This document shows, one piece after another, positions 1 through 7,829 of a stretch of 64,000 bases of DNA. Position 1 is the stretch's first letter. Each line of letters begins with the position of its first letter. The translations under genes and the position numbers were made by a program. This stretch comes from Variovorax fucosicus (GTDB taxonomy: Bacteria > Pseudomonadota > Gammaproteobacteria > Burkholderiales > Burkholderiaceae_C). Under the pieces are notes generated by a model. It was not told where the DNA came from. It ran no database searches and saw nothing but the letters and a program-made list of their open reading frames with translations. The DNA is taken from contig NZ_JASZYU010000002.1 of the NCBI RefSeq assembly GCF_030316825.1, forward strand, positions 62,001 through 126,000. Reading direction: 5' to 3'.

Positions 1-941
1 GCGCCCAACTCCATGGCGTTCACGAGGCCGGTGGCGCGCGTGAGGCCGAGCGAATTGGTCGTGGCGGTGTTCTGCATCTGCGCAGAACGCACATCGAGCC
101 GGTCGCGCAATGCCAGCGCCTGCACGTCGCCGGCATCGGGTGCGGAGGCGGGCAGCGCTGGCAGTCGATCGGGCAGCGTGTACGACGCGGCCCGGGCACC
201 GCTCAGCCCCATCAGGCGCGTGAGCTGCTCGCGGCTTGCCACGGCGGCTTGTTCTGCGCGCGCGAGTTGGGCCGCTGCGTCGGCCAGCAGCAACTGCTCG
301 CGCGTGCGTTGCAGCGCGCTCCAGTTGCCCACCTGCGCCATGCGGTGCGCGAGCTCGGCGCCGGCTTCGGCCGCATCCTTCGCGTCACGCATGTAGCTCA
401 CGCCTTGCCGCGCGGCCACCGCGCGCACCCAGGCGCGGCGCGTGTCGGCGGCGAGCAGCAGCACGCTTTGCGCGGCCTGCAGCTTGGCCACCTCATGGCG
501 CTCACCGGCCCAGCGCGCCTGCCACGGCAGCGCGATCAGGTTCAGCACGTTGAAGCGCAGTGCCCGGTCGATTTCGAGGGCGCTGCCTTCCCGGAGGCGG
601 CTGAAGGCAAACACCGGGTTCGGCAGGCTCGCGGCCTGCACGCGCTCGGCGTCGCTCAGTTGCAGCGTGGCGAACGCGTCCTGCATGCGCGGGCCGTTGA
701 CGAGCGCAATGCGCACGGCGGCCTCGGCATCGAGCGGCCGGGCGAGCAGGGCGTCGACCGCCTCGGCCGAGCGCGCGTCGGGCGCGCGCTGCGCGTTGGC
801 GCCGCCGGTCAGCGGGTTGCCGGCCACCAGCGCCTGCACGTCGGCGCCGCCACCGTCAGGCGAGAGGCTGGCGCAGCCGGCGAGCGCCAGCGCACTGCTC
901 AACGCCACAGCGGCTTTTTGGATTGGAACGAGAAACTTCAC
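1..941 (-). CDS. TolC-family outer-membrane efflux lipoprotein (3' end missing)
   Basis: The reading frame runs off the left edge; 313 codons are visible. It starts at GTG, preceded by GGAG seven bases upstream, and opens with a lipoprotein signal ending in LAGC (Cys23). The mature part is rich in Ala, Arg and Glu with long helical stretches (for example WAGERHEVAKLQAAQS), as in TolC/CzcC/CusC outer-membrane channel subunits. The family exports metals or drugs together with an RND pump and membrane-fusion protein, which would lie beyond the left edge. It lies 75 bp downstream of a small Met/His/Cys-rich exported protein on the same strand, which favours a metal-efflux role; that is inference. 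Other TolC-family functions remain possible. Confidence 0.8.
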   Translation of the reverse strand, partial: MKFLVPIQKAAVALSSALALAGCASLSPDGGGADVQALVAGNPLTGGANAQRAPDARSAEAVDALLARPLDAEAAVRIALVNGPRMQDAFATLQLSDAERVQAASLPNPVFAFSRLREGSALEIDRALRFNVLNLIALPWQARWAGERHEVAKLQAAQSVLLLAADTRRAWVRAVAARQGVSYMRDAKDAAEAGAELAHRMAQVGNWSALQRTREQLLLADAAAQLARAEQAAVASREQLTRLMGLSGARAASYTLPDRLPALPASAPDAGDVQALALRDRLDVRSAQMQNTATTNSLGLTRATGLVNAMELG

Positions 942-1016
942 GATAGATCTCCGCAAGCGAGAAAGCGGCCGCCACAGGCCACAAGGCCAACGGCGGACGG
1001 ACTACGGGCAGGGAGA

Positions 1017-1397
1017 TCAGGAAATGGGCGGCTTGAAGCCGCGCGCCGGCTCGGCGCTCGCAAAAACGACCGGCCGGAACGAGGGAGCCTCGCGCGGCGC
1101 GGCGCCGAGCAGCGCAAGCTCGGGCCACACCGTCATGGCGACCGTGTGGCAGAGCTGGCAATCGGTGCAGGTGGTCTTGCAGTCGGGGGTGGCCGGCGCG
1201 TGTGCGGCCGGTGGGTGCGACCCATGGTCGTGCGCCATATCGGTCATGCCGGCCATGTCGTGCATCGCATGCAGCGCGGTGCCAGCCTCGGCCGACATCG
1301 TTTGCTGCGGCTGCACGCTCTGCACTGCCATCGCGTCGCCCAGCCAGCCGCGCAGCGGCAGCAGCAGGATTGCAAGGGCGAGGACGAGAACGCGCAT
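1017..1397 (-). CDS. Small exported Met/His/Cys-rich protein, putative metal binder
   Basis: A 126-residue protein with an N-terminal hydrophobic signal (about residues 1-24). Residues 43-66 are crowded with Met and His (HAMHDMAGMTDMAHDHGSH), followed by four cysteines spaced C-x3-C-x2-C-x2-C at 73-83. Such mixtures are typical of periplasmic copper or silver binders. The C-terminal shape (Cys cluster, then an RGFKPP-like end) recalls DUF2946-type proteins, but I cannot confirm that. It begins 9 bp after the glycerophosphodiesterase stop and lies 75 bp before the TolC-like gene, so it is probably cotranscribed with both. No strong ribosome-binding site is visible. Confidence 0.7.
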   Translation of the reverse strand: MRVLVLALAILLLPLRGWLGDAMAVQSVQPQQTMSAEAGTALHAMHDMAGMTDMAHDHGSHPPAAHAPATPDCKTTCTDCQLCHTVAMTVWPELALLGAAPREAPSFRPVVFASAEPARGFKPPIS

Positions 1398-1406
1398 GCC
1401 GTGATT

Positions 1407-2444
1407 TTAGGCGCCGGCCCGGGGCAATGGCCGGCCGCGCTCGCGCATCGCGTCGCGCAGCACATCGGGGAAATCGGTGATGACGCCATCGACGCCCATG
1501 TCGAGCAGCCGCAGCATGTCGGCACGCTGGTTCACCGTCCATGGCAGCACCGTCATGCCGAGCGCCTGCGCCTGCTGCACCTGGGCCGGCGTGAGGTCGG
1601 CAAACGCGGGCGACCAGATCACCGGCGCCTTGCCGGCGTCGCCGGCAGCGGCTTTGACCAGCAGCGGCGTCGACGCGAAGTCGCCGGCGTTCAGGCCCTG
1701 CGTCCAGCGGCTGTCGCGCAGCGTTCGTGCGGTTGTGAGGTAGGCGCGCGGCAGTTGCGGCGCCAGTTGGCCCACGAGCGCGAGCGCGCGCCAGTCGAAG
1801 CTCTGTAGCGTGACGCGCCGGGCCATGCCGGCCTTGTCGATTTCGGCGAGCAGTGCGCGCACCATCGGCTCGGGCGCCGCGGTTTCGTCGGGCTTGCCGG
1901 GGTCGAGCTTGGTTTCGATGTTGAAGCGAACCTGCTCGTTGCCACGCGCCTTGACCATGGCGAACAGCGCAGCCAGCGTCGGAATGCGCTCGCCATCGCG
2001 TGGCTGCTGGCCGGCGAAGGGCTTGCCATAGTTGCTGGCCGGGTTGAGGCGGCCCACGTCGTAGCCTTGAACCTGCGCCAGCGTCATCGAACGGATCGTC
2101 GGGCCGGTGGCGGGCAGCCAGGCGCCGCTGGCGTCGCGCGTGTGGTCGGGGTTGAGCGCCGTGTCGTGCGAGATCACGACCACGTTGTCGGCGGTGAGGC
2201 CGATGTCGAGCTCGAGCGTGGTCACGCCGAGATCGATCGCGTTGGCGAACGCCGCCAGCGTGTTCTCGGGCGCCATGCCGCGGCCGCCGCGGTGCGCCTG
2301 CAGGTCGAAGCCGCGCGCCGGGTCGGGGCCCGGCGCCGCGCAGCCCGCCAGCAGCGCGGTTGCGAGCAACAAGGGCCCGAAGCGAATTGCAAGAGGGCGC
2401 CGGGCGCCGTCAAGAAGCGAGCAAGCCATGGTGACCGTTTCCAT
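1407..2444 (-). CDS. Glycerophosphodiester phosphodiesterase, lipoprotein
   Basis: A 345-residue GDPD-family enzyme that would hydrolyse glycerophosphodiesters to glycerol-3-phosphate and an alcohol. The N-terminus is a lipoprotein signal ending LLAGC (Cys35), so it is predicted to be membrane-anchored in the periplasm. Family motifs are clear: HRGGRG (His51), PENT (Glu60), ELD (Glu78, Asp80) and SHD (His93), covering the general acid/base histidines and the metal-binding carboxylates. The barrel continues to the end with the typical DGVITDFPD motif. An alternative start is the ATG at 2429; neither start has a strong ribosome-binding site. It follows the DUF1439 gene by 6 bp, within a tight minus-strand operon. 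Confidence 0.92.
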   Translation of the reverse strand: METVTMACSLLDGARRPLAIRFGPLLLATALLAGCAAPGPDPARGFDLQAHRGGRGMAPENTLAAFANAIDLGVTTLELDIGLTADNVVVISHDTALNPDHTRDASGAWLPATGPTIRSMTLAQVQGYDVGRLNPASNYGKPFAGQQPRDGERIPTLAALFAMVKARGNEQVRFNIETKLDPGKPDETAAPEPMVRALLAEIDKAGMARRVTLQSFDWRALALVGQLAPQLPRAYLTTARTLRDSRWTQGLNAGDFASTPLLVKAAAGDAGKAPVIWSPAFADLTPAQVQQAQALGMTVLPWTVNQRADMLRLLDMGVDGVITDFPDVLRDAMRERGRPLPRAGA

Positions 2445-2450
2445 CGTTGT

Positions 2451-3020
2451 CTACTTGAGTTGCACCGTGATGCCGTTGTCCTGCACCGTGATCGCGCCGA
2501 TCTCGTAGGTCTTGCGCCCGACGGTCAGCTCTTCGCGCCTGAAGGTGTGCAGCGGGTAGTCGCGCAGCAACTCCTGCGTGACCACGGCACCGATCTGCTG
2601 CAGGCGTTCCGCATCCCGCCCGCCCACGCCCTGCAATTCGATGCGCTCGGCCCGGGGCTGGTCGAGCCGCAGTGCGAGCGCCGCCGGGTCGTACTTCAGC
2701 GCGCTGCTGACCGACACGATGCCGCCGACCGTCGAAGGCTGCAGCAGCGGGCTCGAGATCGTGAGCAGCGCCGTGAGGGCCGCACGGTTTCCGCGTGCAT
2801 CGAACGCGAGCTGCGGATCGCGCAGGCCGACCGTAAAGATCTCGGCATAGCGCTGCTGCACCGGAAAGCGGCGCGCGATCTGCGCCTGCAGTTCGTCGCG
2901 GCTGGCGGTGTATTCGCTGGTGAAAAAGTTGAAGCCGGCGAAGGCGCTGGTGGCAGGCAGTGCGGCGGCCAGCAGGGCGCCGTGCAGAAAGAGGCGGCGG
3001 GGCAGCGGCGACAAGGTCAT
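2451..3020 (-). CDS. DUF1439 (YceB-like) exported protein
   Basis: A 189-residue protein with a clean Sec-type signal (about residues 1-28, ending ATSAFA). The mature part matches the DUF1439/YceB pattern: an N-terminal YTASRDELQAQIARRFP stretch, a long beta-rich middle, and a C-terminal VGRKTYEIGAITVQDNGI segment. The family is periplasmic, often lipidated and functionally uncharacterised; here I see no lipobox cysteine. Its ATG overlaps the stop of the upstream PEP-mutase-like gene (ATGA), and the glycerophosphodiesterase follows 6 bp downstream, so translation of the three is probably coupled. No enzymatic residues can be assigned. Confidence 0.85.
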   Translation of the reverse strand: MTLSPLPRRLFLHGALLAAALPATSAFAGFNFFTSEYTASRDELQAQIARRFPVQQRYAEIFTVGLRDPQLAFDARGNRAALTALLTISSPLLQPSTVGGIVSVSSALKYDPAALALRLDQPRAERIELQGVGGRDAERLQQIGAVVTQELLRDYPLHTFRREELTVGRKTYEIGAITVQDNGITVQLK

Positions 3021-3880
3021 GTGCGGGCGCGATGGGTCAGGTCGTTGCGAAAGAAGGTGTTGAGTTCGTCGCCCGAAGCAGCCTGGGTGAAACCGTCGAA
3101 CCTGCCTTGCTCCGCCATCAGGCGCGCTGCCTGGTTGAACGCGCCCCATGCCGTGCGCGCGAGCGCACCGCCGACGCTGATGCGCCGCACGCCGAGCGCG
3201 GCGGCGTCCGCCAGCGTCAGCCCGGTGGCGGTCGATCCGATCAGCAGGTTGACCGGCTTGGGCGCGACCGCGGCCACCACGGCCGCAATCTGCTCGCGGG
3301 TGCGGATGCCCGGCGCGTAGAGGCAGTCGGCTCCAGCCTCGGCGTAGGCCTGCAGCCGGCGGATGGTTTCGGCCAGATCGGGCACGCCGACCAGAAAGCA
3401 TTCGGCGCGGCCGATCAGCAGCGTGTCGCCGCCGGCAGCGTCGATGGCGCGGCGCGCGGCGGCCATGCGCGCCACGGCGGTGTCGAGTTCGAACAGCGGT
3501 TGCGCGACGTTGCCGGTCGAATCCTCGATCGACACGCCCGCGATGCCGGTCTCGATGGCCAGCCGCACGCTCTCGGCCACGTCGGCCGGCTCGCGTCCGA
3601 AGCCGCTCTCGAAGTCGGCATTCACCGGCAGGTCGGTCGCCGCGACGATCTCGCGCAAGTGCGCGAGCACCTCGTCGCGCGACGCGGCGCCGTCGGGCTG
3701 GCCCTGCGACCAACCGAAGCCGGAGCTGGTGGTGGCCAGCGCCTTGAAACCGAGGCCTTGCAGGAAGCGCGTGCTGCCGATGTCCCAGGGGTTGGGGATG
3801 ACGAAGCAGCCGGGCTCTTCATGCAGCTGGCGGAACAGGCGACGCTTGTCGGCGATGGTGGGGTGGGCAGAGGTGGACAT
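3017..3880 (-). CDS. Isocitrate lyase/PEP mutase family enzyme
   Basis: A 287-residue member of the ICL/PEP-mutase superfamily, a TIM-barrel family acting on C-C or C-P bonds of 2-oxoacid derivatives with a divalent metal. Visible features are NADFESGFG (Asp89, Glu91; the metal-binding DxE region), SIEDSTGN, and a C-terminal RRISVGGALAR segment. The KKCGH cysteine loop of true isocitrate lyase is absent, so it is more likely a lyase or hydrolase of the oxaloacetate/carboxy-PEP mutase type; the substrate is unknown. It appears to be the first gene of the minus-strand operon that continues with DUF1439 through a 4-base overlap. Confidence 0.88.
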   Translation of the reverse strand: MSTSAHPTIADKRRLFRQLHEEPGCFVIPNPWDIGSTRFLQGLGFKALATTSSGFGWSQGQPDGAASRDEVLAHLREIVAATDLPVNADFESGFGREPADVAESVRLAIETGIAGVSIEDSTGNVAQPLFELDTAVARMAAARRAIDAAGGDTLLIGRAECFLVGVPDLAETIRRLQAYAEAGADCLYAPGIRTREQIAAVVAAVAPKPVNLLIGSTATGLTLADAAALGVRRISVGGALARTAWGAFNQAARLMAEQGRFDGFTQAASGDELNTFFRNDLTHRART

Positions 3881-3925
3881 GGGAATATGGTGCCAGAAGC
3901 GGGCAGCGTGTCCGCGCTGCGTCGC

Positions 3926-4666
3926 TCAGCCCATCAACATCGGATTGCGGCGGGCCTCGTCGATGCGCCGCTGGCGCACCGCATCTGCGCACGAACGACT
4001 GCGCCCCAGCGCGGGCTGCGCGCACGCGTTGTTCATGCAGATGGCGCGCGAAATGAAGTTCAGGCTGCCGCAACTGGCGAGCTGACCCCATGTGCCGCGG
4101 TCGCGTCCCCGCACCGTGGCTGCAACGCCCGTTTCCGCCGCAGGCGCGCGCGGCAGGCTGGCGACCGACGCGGATCGCACGCGCGCGGGCGTGCCGGTCG
4201 CGGCCGTGGACGGCGCGGGCTCGATGGCCGCGGCCGCGCTTTCGATCGGGGTCATGGCTGCAGTCACCGCGGGTGTCTGGGCAGGCGAGATCGAAGAGGA
4301 TTGCGCGACGGACGGGAGGGTGCCCGGCCAGGGGGCCAGTGCGAGGCAAACCAGCAACAGGCAGGCGGACACCAGCATCGCGCTCGGCACACGCGAACGG
4401 GGGGCAGGGGGCTTCGGTATTTCGGGCGGCGCCTGCGTGGCGGGCAAGCCGGCACGCTGCTTGACCTTCATCTCGTAGACCGCGAGCCGCGCAAACACCT
4501 TCAGGTCCGCATCGGTCGGGCCGGCGCCGTTGCCCTCCAGCGCGGCCCTGAACGACTGCACGATCGCTGCGTGGGCAGACTCCCGCAACTGCGTCGCGAA
4601 CCCCTCCATGGCGTGCGCGCCCGCTCTTTGGGAATCTGGGGAAGAGTCGTCCATCTTTCTCGGCAT
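3926..4666 (-). CDS. Single-pass membrane protein with Cys-rich C-terminal module
   Basis: A 246-residue protein of unknown function. Residues 1-90 are hydrophilic, 95-113 form one strong transmembrane segment, and a low-complexity Ala/Thr/Ser/Pro linker (about 115-175) leads to a compact tail with four cysteines (about 198-226: SCGSLNFISRAICMNNACAQ, then SRSC). The topology suggests a cytoplasmic N-terminus and a periplasmic Cys module that could form two disulfides. I recall similar tails on some beta-proteobacterial Ser/Thr-kinase-like proteins, but no kinase domain is present. A second ATG lies at 4654. Its upstream region carries several short dyads. Confidence 0.7.
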   Translation of the reverse strand: MPRKMDDSSPDSQRAGAHAMEGFATQLRESAHAAIVQSFRAALEGNGAGPTDADLKVFARLAVYEMKVKQRAGLPATQAPPEIPKPPAPRSRVPSAMLVSACLLLVCLALAPWPGTLPSVAQSSSISPAQTPAVTAAMTPIESAAAAIEPAPSTAATGTPARVRSASVASLPRAPAAETGVAATVRGRDRGTWGQLASCGSLNFISRAICMNNACAQPALGRSRSCADAVRQRRIDEARRNPMLMG

Positions 4667-4732
4667 CTTTCAAACGATGCCGTAGTGTTTGGTACTACCC
4701 CCGGTTCTGCTGTCGGACAGCGCCTACCCTTG

Positions 4733-4748
4733 GTGACGAATTCGTAAC
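4733..4748. promoter_or_regulatory. 16-bp near-palindrome in a promoter gap
   Basis: GTGACGAATTCGTAAC is a dyad with a perfect 10-bp core (ACGAATTCGT) and one mismatched pair outside it. It lies in the 102-bp gap upstream of the minus-strand Cys-tailed membrane protein and just after the end of the ABC ATPase gene. Two further dyads sit nearer that start: TGTCGGACA (4711-4719) and GTAGT/ACTAC (4682-4698). Together they look like a regulator-binding region. No regulator can be assigned. Confidence 0.35.
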
Positions 4749-4768
4749 GCCGTTGTGGCGCCGCCACC

Positions 4769-5557
4769 TCAGTCGTGCAGCGACGAAAGAAACTGTTTCA
4801 GCTCCGGCGTCTGCGGATTGTTGAACACCTCGGTCGGCGGGCCCATCTCGTGCACCCGGCCCTGGTGCATGAAGATCAGGCGGTCGCTGACCTTGCGCGC
4901 AAAACTCATCTCGTGCGTGACCATCAGCAGCGTCATGCCTTCGTCGGCCAGCGACTCGACCACGCGCAGCACTTCGCCCACCAGTTCGGGGTCGAGCGCC
5001 GAGGTGATCTCGTCGCACAGCAGCACGGCCGGCTCCATGGCCAGTGCGCGGGCAATCGCCACGCGTTGCTGCTGGCCGCCCGACAGCTGGTCGGGCATGG
5101 CGTCGAACTTTTCGGCAAGGTTGACGCGCGCCAACAGCTTTTTGGCGTGTGCGGTGGCCTCGGCGGTCGAGCGTTTCTTGACCAGCGTGGGCGCCAGCAT
5201 CACGTTCTTGCCGACGCTGAGGTGCGGAAACAGGTTGAAGCCCTGGAAGATCATGCCCACGCGCTGACGCAGCTCGCGCATGGCCATCGCGCTCTCGTGC
5301 AGCAGCGGCTTGCCGTCGACCGTGAGCGCGCCTTCCTGGAACACCTCGAGCCCGTTGATGCAGCGCAGCAGCGTGCTCTTGCCGGAGCCGCTCTTGCCGA
5401 TGATGGCAATGACCTCGCCGCGCTTGACCTGCAGGTCGATGCCCTTGAGCACCTCGTTGCTGCCGTAGGACTTGCGCAGCGCCGTGATCTGCACGATCGG
5501 GCCGGAAGGCGCCGCGCTCGGCGGTGCAGCGGTGGTGGCTTCAGCGACGGTTGACAT
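4769..5557 (-). CDS. Polar amino-acid ABC transporter ATPase
   Basis: A 262-residue GlnQ/HisP-type ATPase that drives uptake of a polar amino acid with the two permeases upstream. Walker A GKSGSGKST lies at residues 54-62, the Q-loop is in FQGFNLFPH, the signature is LSGGQQQ, and the H-loop is MVTHEMSFA. The Walker B region reads LLCDEITSALD where the family usually has [10 protein letters not shown]; the catalytic Glu is kept. I chose the ATG at 5557, which has AAAGGA in front; an in-frame ATG at 5584 exists but lacks this. The start overlaps the preceding permease gene by 17 bp, as expected for a coupled operon. Confidence 0.93.
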   Translation of the reverse strand: MSTVAEATTAAPPSAAPSGPIVQITALRKSYGSNEVLKGIDLQVKRGEVIAIIGKSGSGKSTLLRCINGLEVFQEGALTVDGKPLLHESAMAMRELRQRVGMIFQGFNLFPHLSVGKNVMLAPTLVKKRSTAEATAHAKKLLARVNLAEKFDAMPDQLSGGQQQRVAIARALAMEPAVLLCDEITSALDPELVGEVLRVVESLADEGMTLLMVTHEMSFARKVSDRLIFMHQGRVHEMGPPTEVFNNPQTPELKQFLSSLHD

Positions 5558-6194
5558 TGATTTTCCTTTCGAGATGCTTGGCATACAAGCTGATCGGGAA
5601 GCACAGCGCGAAGTACAGCAGCGCGACGCAGCTGAACACCACGAAGGGCTTGAAGGTGGCGTTCGAAATCATGCTGCCGGCCTTGGTGAGCTCGACAAAG
5701 CCGATCACCGATGCCAGCGCCGTGCCCTTGACCACCTGCACCAGAAAGCCGACCGTCGGGGCGGTGGCGATCTTCACGGCCTGCGGCAGGATCACGTGGC
5801 GCATCTGCTCGCCGAAGCTCAGCGCCAGGCTGCCCGACGCTTCCCATTGGCCCTTGGGGATCGAGGCCACGCAGCCGCGCCAGATCTCGGTGAGGTAGGC
5901 GCTGGTGTAGAGCGTGAGCGCGACGGTGGCCGCGGTCCAGGCCGACACCTCGACGCCCATCAGCGCAATGCCGAAGTAGGCGAGGAACAACTGCATCAGC
6001 AGCGGCGTGCCCTGGAACAGCTGCACATACACGCTGATTGCGCGGTCCAGCCACTTGCCCGCACGCAAGCGCGCGAACAGCAGCAAGCCACCGACCACGC
6101 CGCCGCCGATGAAGGCGATCAGCGACAGCACCACCGTCCAGCGCAGCGCCATCAGCAGGTTGCGCAGGATGTCCCAGAGAGAAAAGTCGTTCAT
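5541..6194 (-). CDS. Polar amino-acid ABC transporter permease (HisM-like)
   Basis: A 217-residue inner-membrane permease with about five transmembrane segments. It carries the EAA loop (EASGSLALSFGEQMRHVILP, around residues 117-136) that couples to the ATPase. The N-terminus ALRWTVVLSLIAFIGGG is typical of the HisM/GlnP half. Paired with the next permease upstream it would form the heterodimeric channel. Sixteen bp separate the two permease genes, and the ATPase start overlaps this gene's end. Confidence 0.92.
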   Translation of the reverse strand: MNDFSLWDILRNLLMALRWTVVLSLIAFIGGGVVGGLLLFARLRAGKWLDRAISVYVQLFQGTPLLMQLFLAYFGIALMGVEVSAWTAATVALTLYTSAYLTEIWRGCVASIPKGQWEASGSLALSFGEQMRHVILPQAVKIATAPTVGFLVQVVKGTALASVIGFVELTKAGSMISNATFKPFVVFSCVALLYFALCFPISLYAKHLERKINVNRR

Positions 6195-6210
6195 GGCTTG
6201 TCTCTCTGGC

Positions 6211-6867
6211 TCAGCGGCCGAAAAAGTACTTCGGTCCGGCCCAGTTGAGCAGGCGGCGCAGGCCGATCGACAGCGCCAGGTAGATCATCGTCGCGATGAT
6301 GAAGGCCTCGAACGCGCGGAAGTTGCGGCTCTGGATCAGGTTGGCGGCATAGCTCAGTTCTTCGACCGAGATCTGCCCGCACACCGCCGAGCCCAGCATC
6401 ACGATGATGATCTGGCTCACCATGGCGGGCCACACCTTCTTGAGGGCCGGCGGCAGCACCACGCGCATGAACACCTGCATCCTGCTGAGCGCCAGGCTCA
6501 CCGCAGCTTCGATCTGGCCCTTGGGCGTGGCTTCGATGCCGGCGCGGATGATCTCGGTGGCGTAGGCCCCGAGGTTGGCCACCATCGCGATGATCGACGC
6601 CGTCTCGGGCGTGAGCTTGACGCCCGCCGCCGGCAAGCCGAAGAAGATGAAGAACAACTGGACGATGAACGGCGTGTTGCGGATCAGCTCCACATAACTG
6701 CCGACCGCCCAGCGCAGCCACAGCGGCCCGCTGGCCCGCGCCCACGCACAGGCCACGCCCACCGCCATGCCGATCACGGTGGCGATGGCCGTCAGCCCGA
6801 TCGTCCAGGCGATGCCCTTGGCAAGCAGCGGCCAGTCGACCAGCACGGCCCAAAAGTCGAACTCCAT
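6211..6867 (-). CDS. Polar amino-acid ABC transporter permease
   Basis: A 218-residue permease of the His/Glu/Gln/Arg/opine type with about five membrane segments. The EAA loop (EAAVSLALSRMQVFMRVVLP) is intact. The start at 6867 is set by AGGAG eight bases upstream and by the natural MEFDFWAVL N-terminus; a longer frame reaches 6939 but without such a site. It is separated from the upstream substrate-binding protein gene by 164 bp holding a stem-rich repeat-like sequence, which could adjust the ratio of binding protein to permease mRNA, as REP elements do in other transporter operons. Confidence 0.92.
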   Translation of the reverse strand: MEFDFWAVLVDWPLLAKGIAWTIGLTAIATVIGMAVGVACAWARASGPLWLRWAVGSYVELIRNTPFIVQLFFIFFGLPAAGVKLTPETASIIAMVANLGAYATEIIRAGIEATPKGQIEAAVSLALSRMQVFMRVVLPPALKKVWPAMVSQIIIVMLGSAVCGQISVEELSYAANLIQSRNFRAFEAFIIATMIYLALSIGLRRLLNWAGPKYFFGR

Positions 6868-6959
6868 ATCAAAGACTCCTTGGCGCTGCGCGCCATTCTT
6901 CGCTAGGCATGAACCGGCCAGAACCAATTCGTGAAACACCGCGGAACCGGCTCCGCCGG

Positions 6960-7027
6960 GCCGCAGGTGTTGCCCCCGGCAGGGGGAAGGCGAAGCGACA
7001 CGAAGTGCGCGCAGCCTGGGGGCGAGT
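6960..7027. repeat. Stem-rich intergenic element between binding-protein and permease genes
   Basis: Within a 164-bp gap, CCCCC (6973-6977) and GGGGG (6982-6986) can form a short hairpin, and a longer pairing is possible between GCCCCC at 6972-6977 and GGGGGC at 7018-7023. The sequence between reads GGCGAAGCGACACGAAGTG. I recall very similar strings as dispersed intergenic repeats in Comamonadaceae genomes, but only one copy is in this window, so the repeat status is memory-based. It lies 3' of the binding-protein gene on the minus strand. Confidence 0.4.
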
Positions 7028-7031
7028 CAAT

Positions 7032-7829
7032 TCACACCGGCAGGTCGCCGGCGGCCTTGCCGAGCCACTTCTTGGACATGGCGTCGAGCGTGCCGTCCTT
7101 CTTGGCGGCGGCGATGATCTCGTTGACCCTGGTCTTCAGTGCGGTTTCGCCCTTGGCGATGCCGACGAAGCAGGGGCTGTCTTTCAGCAGCAGCTTGAAC
7201 TCGGCGCTCACCTTCGGGTTCTTGGCGAGCATGTCGCCGGCCACCGCCGCACTGGTGGCGACGGTTTGCGTCTGGCCGGCCACGAAGGCAGCGATGGTCG
7301 CGTTGTTGTCTTCGAAGCGGCGGTAATCGACGTTCGGCGGCGCCACCTTGTTGAGTTCCTGGTCTTCCATCGCGCCACGCGTCACGGCGACGGTCTTGCC
7401 GGCCATGTCGGCGAAGCTCGTGAGCTTCATGCTCTTGGCGGCATACACGGCCTGGAAGAAGGGCGCGTAGGCGGAAGAGAAATCGATGACCTTCTCGCGT
7501 TCGGCGTTCTTGCCCAGCGTGGAGATCACGAGGTCGGCCTTTTTCGTTTGCAGGTACGGAATGCGGTTTGCGCTGGTCACCGGCACCAGCTCGACCTTGA
7601 CGCCGAGCTTGGTGGCGATGAGCTGGGCCATTTCGATGTCGAGGCCCTGGGGCGTCATGGTCTTGTCGACCGCGCCGTAGGGCGGGTAGTCGGTCGGCAC
7701 CGCGATCTTGATGGTCTTGGACTTCAGGATGTTGTCGAGTGCTGCCTGGGCGTGCGCGCCACCGGCGGCGAGCAGCGTGGCCGAGGCCAGCGCGAGCATG
7801 GCGAACTGGCGTTTCGAGAAGGATTTCAT
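7032..7829 (-). CDS. Amino-acid ABC transporter periplasmic binding protein
   Basis: A 265-residue SBP_bac_3-type protein. A Sec signal ends GGAHA (residue 27). The mature part starts with the family pattern KTIKIAVPTDYPPYGAVD, then GLDIEMAQLIATKLGVKVE and FSSAYAPFFQAVYA, the usual two-lobe amino-acid binding fold. AGGAG precedes the ATG. Its first codon overlaps the stop of the upstream GntR regulator gene (ATGA), so the regulator and its transporter are almost certainly cotranscribed. The ligand is not evident from sequence. Confidence 0.93.
   Translation of the reverse strand: MKSFSKRQFAMLALASATLLAAGGAHAQAALDNILKSKTIKIAVPTDYPPYGAVDKTMTPQGLDIEMAQLIATKLGVKVELVPVTSANRIPYLQTKKADLVISTLGKNAEREKVIDFSSAYAPFFQAVYAAKSMKLTSFADMAGKTVAVTRGAMEDQELNKVAPPNVDYRRFEDNNATIAAFVAGQTQTVATSAAVAGDMLAKNPKVSAEFKLLLKDSPCFVGIAKGETALKTRVNEIIAAAKKDGTLDAMSKKWLGKAAGDLPV

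Noticed and set aside
2451..3713. Long minus-strand frame spanning the DUF1439 gene and beyond
   Set aside because: Only the last 189 codons have a signal peptide and family match; the rest is an Arg-rich shadow of the PEP-mutase-like gene.
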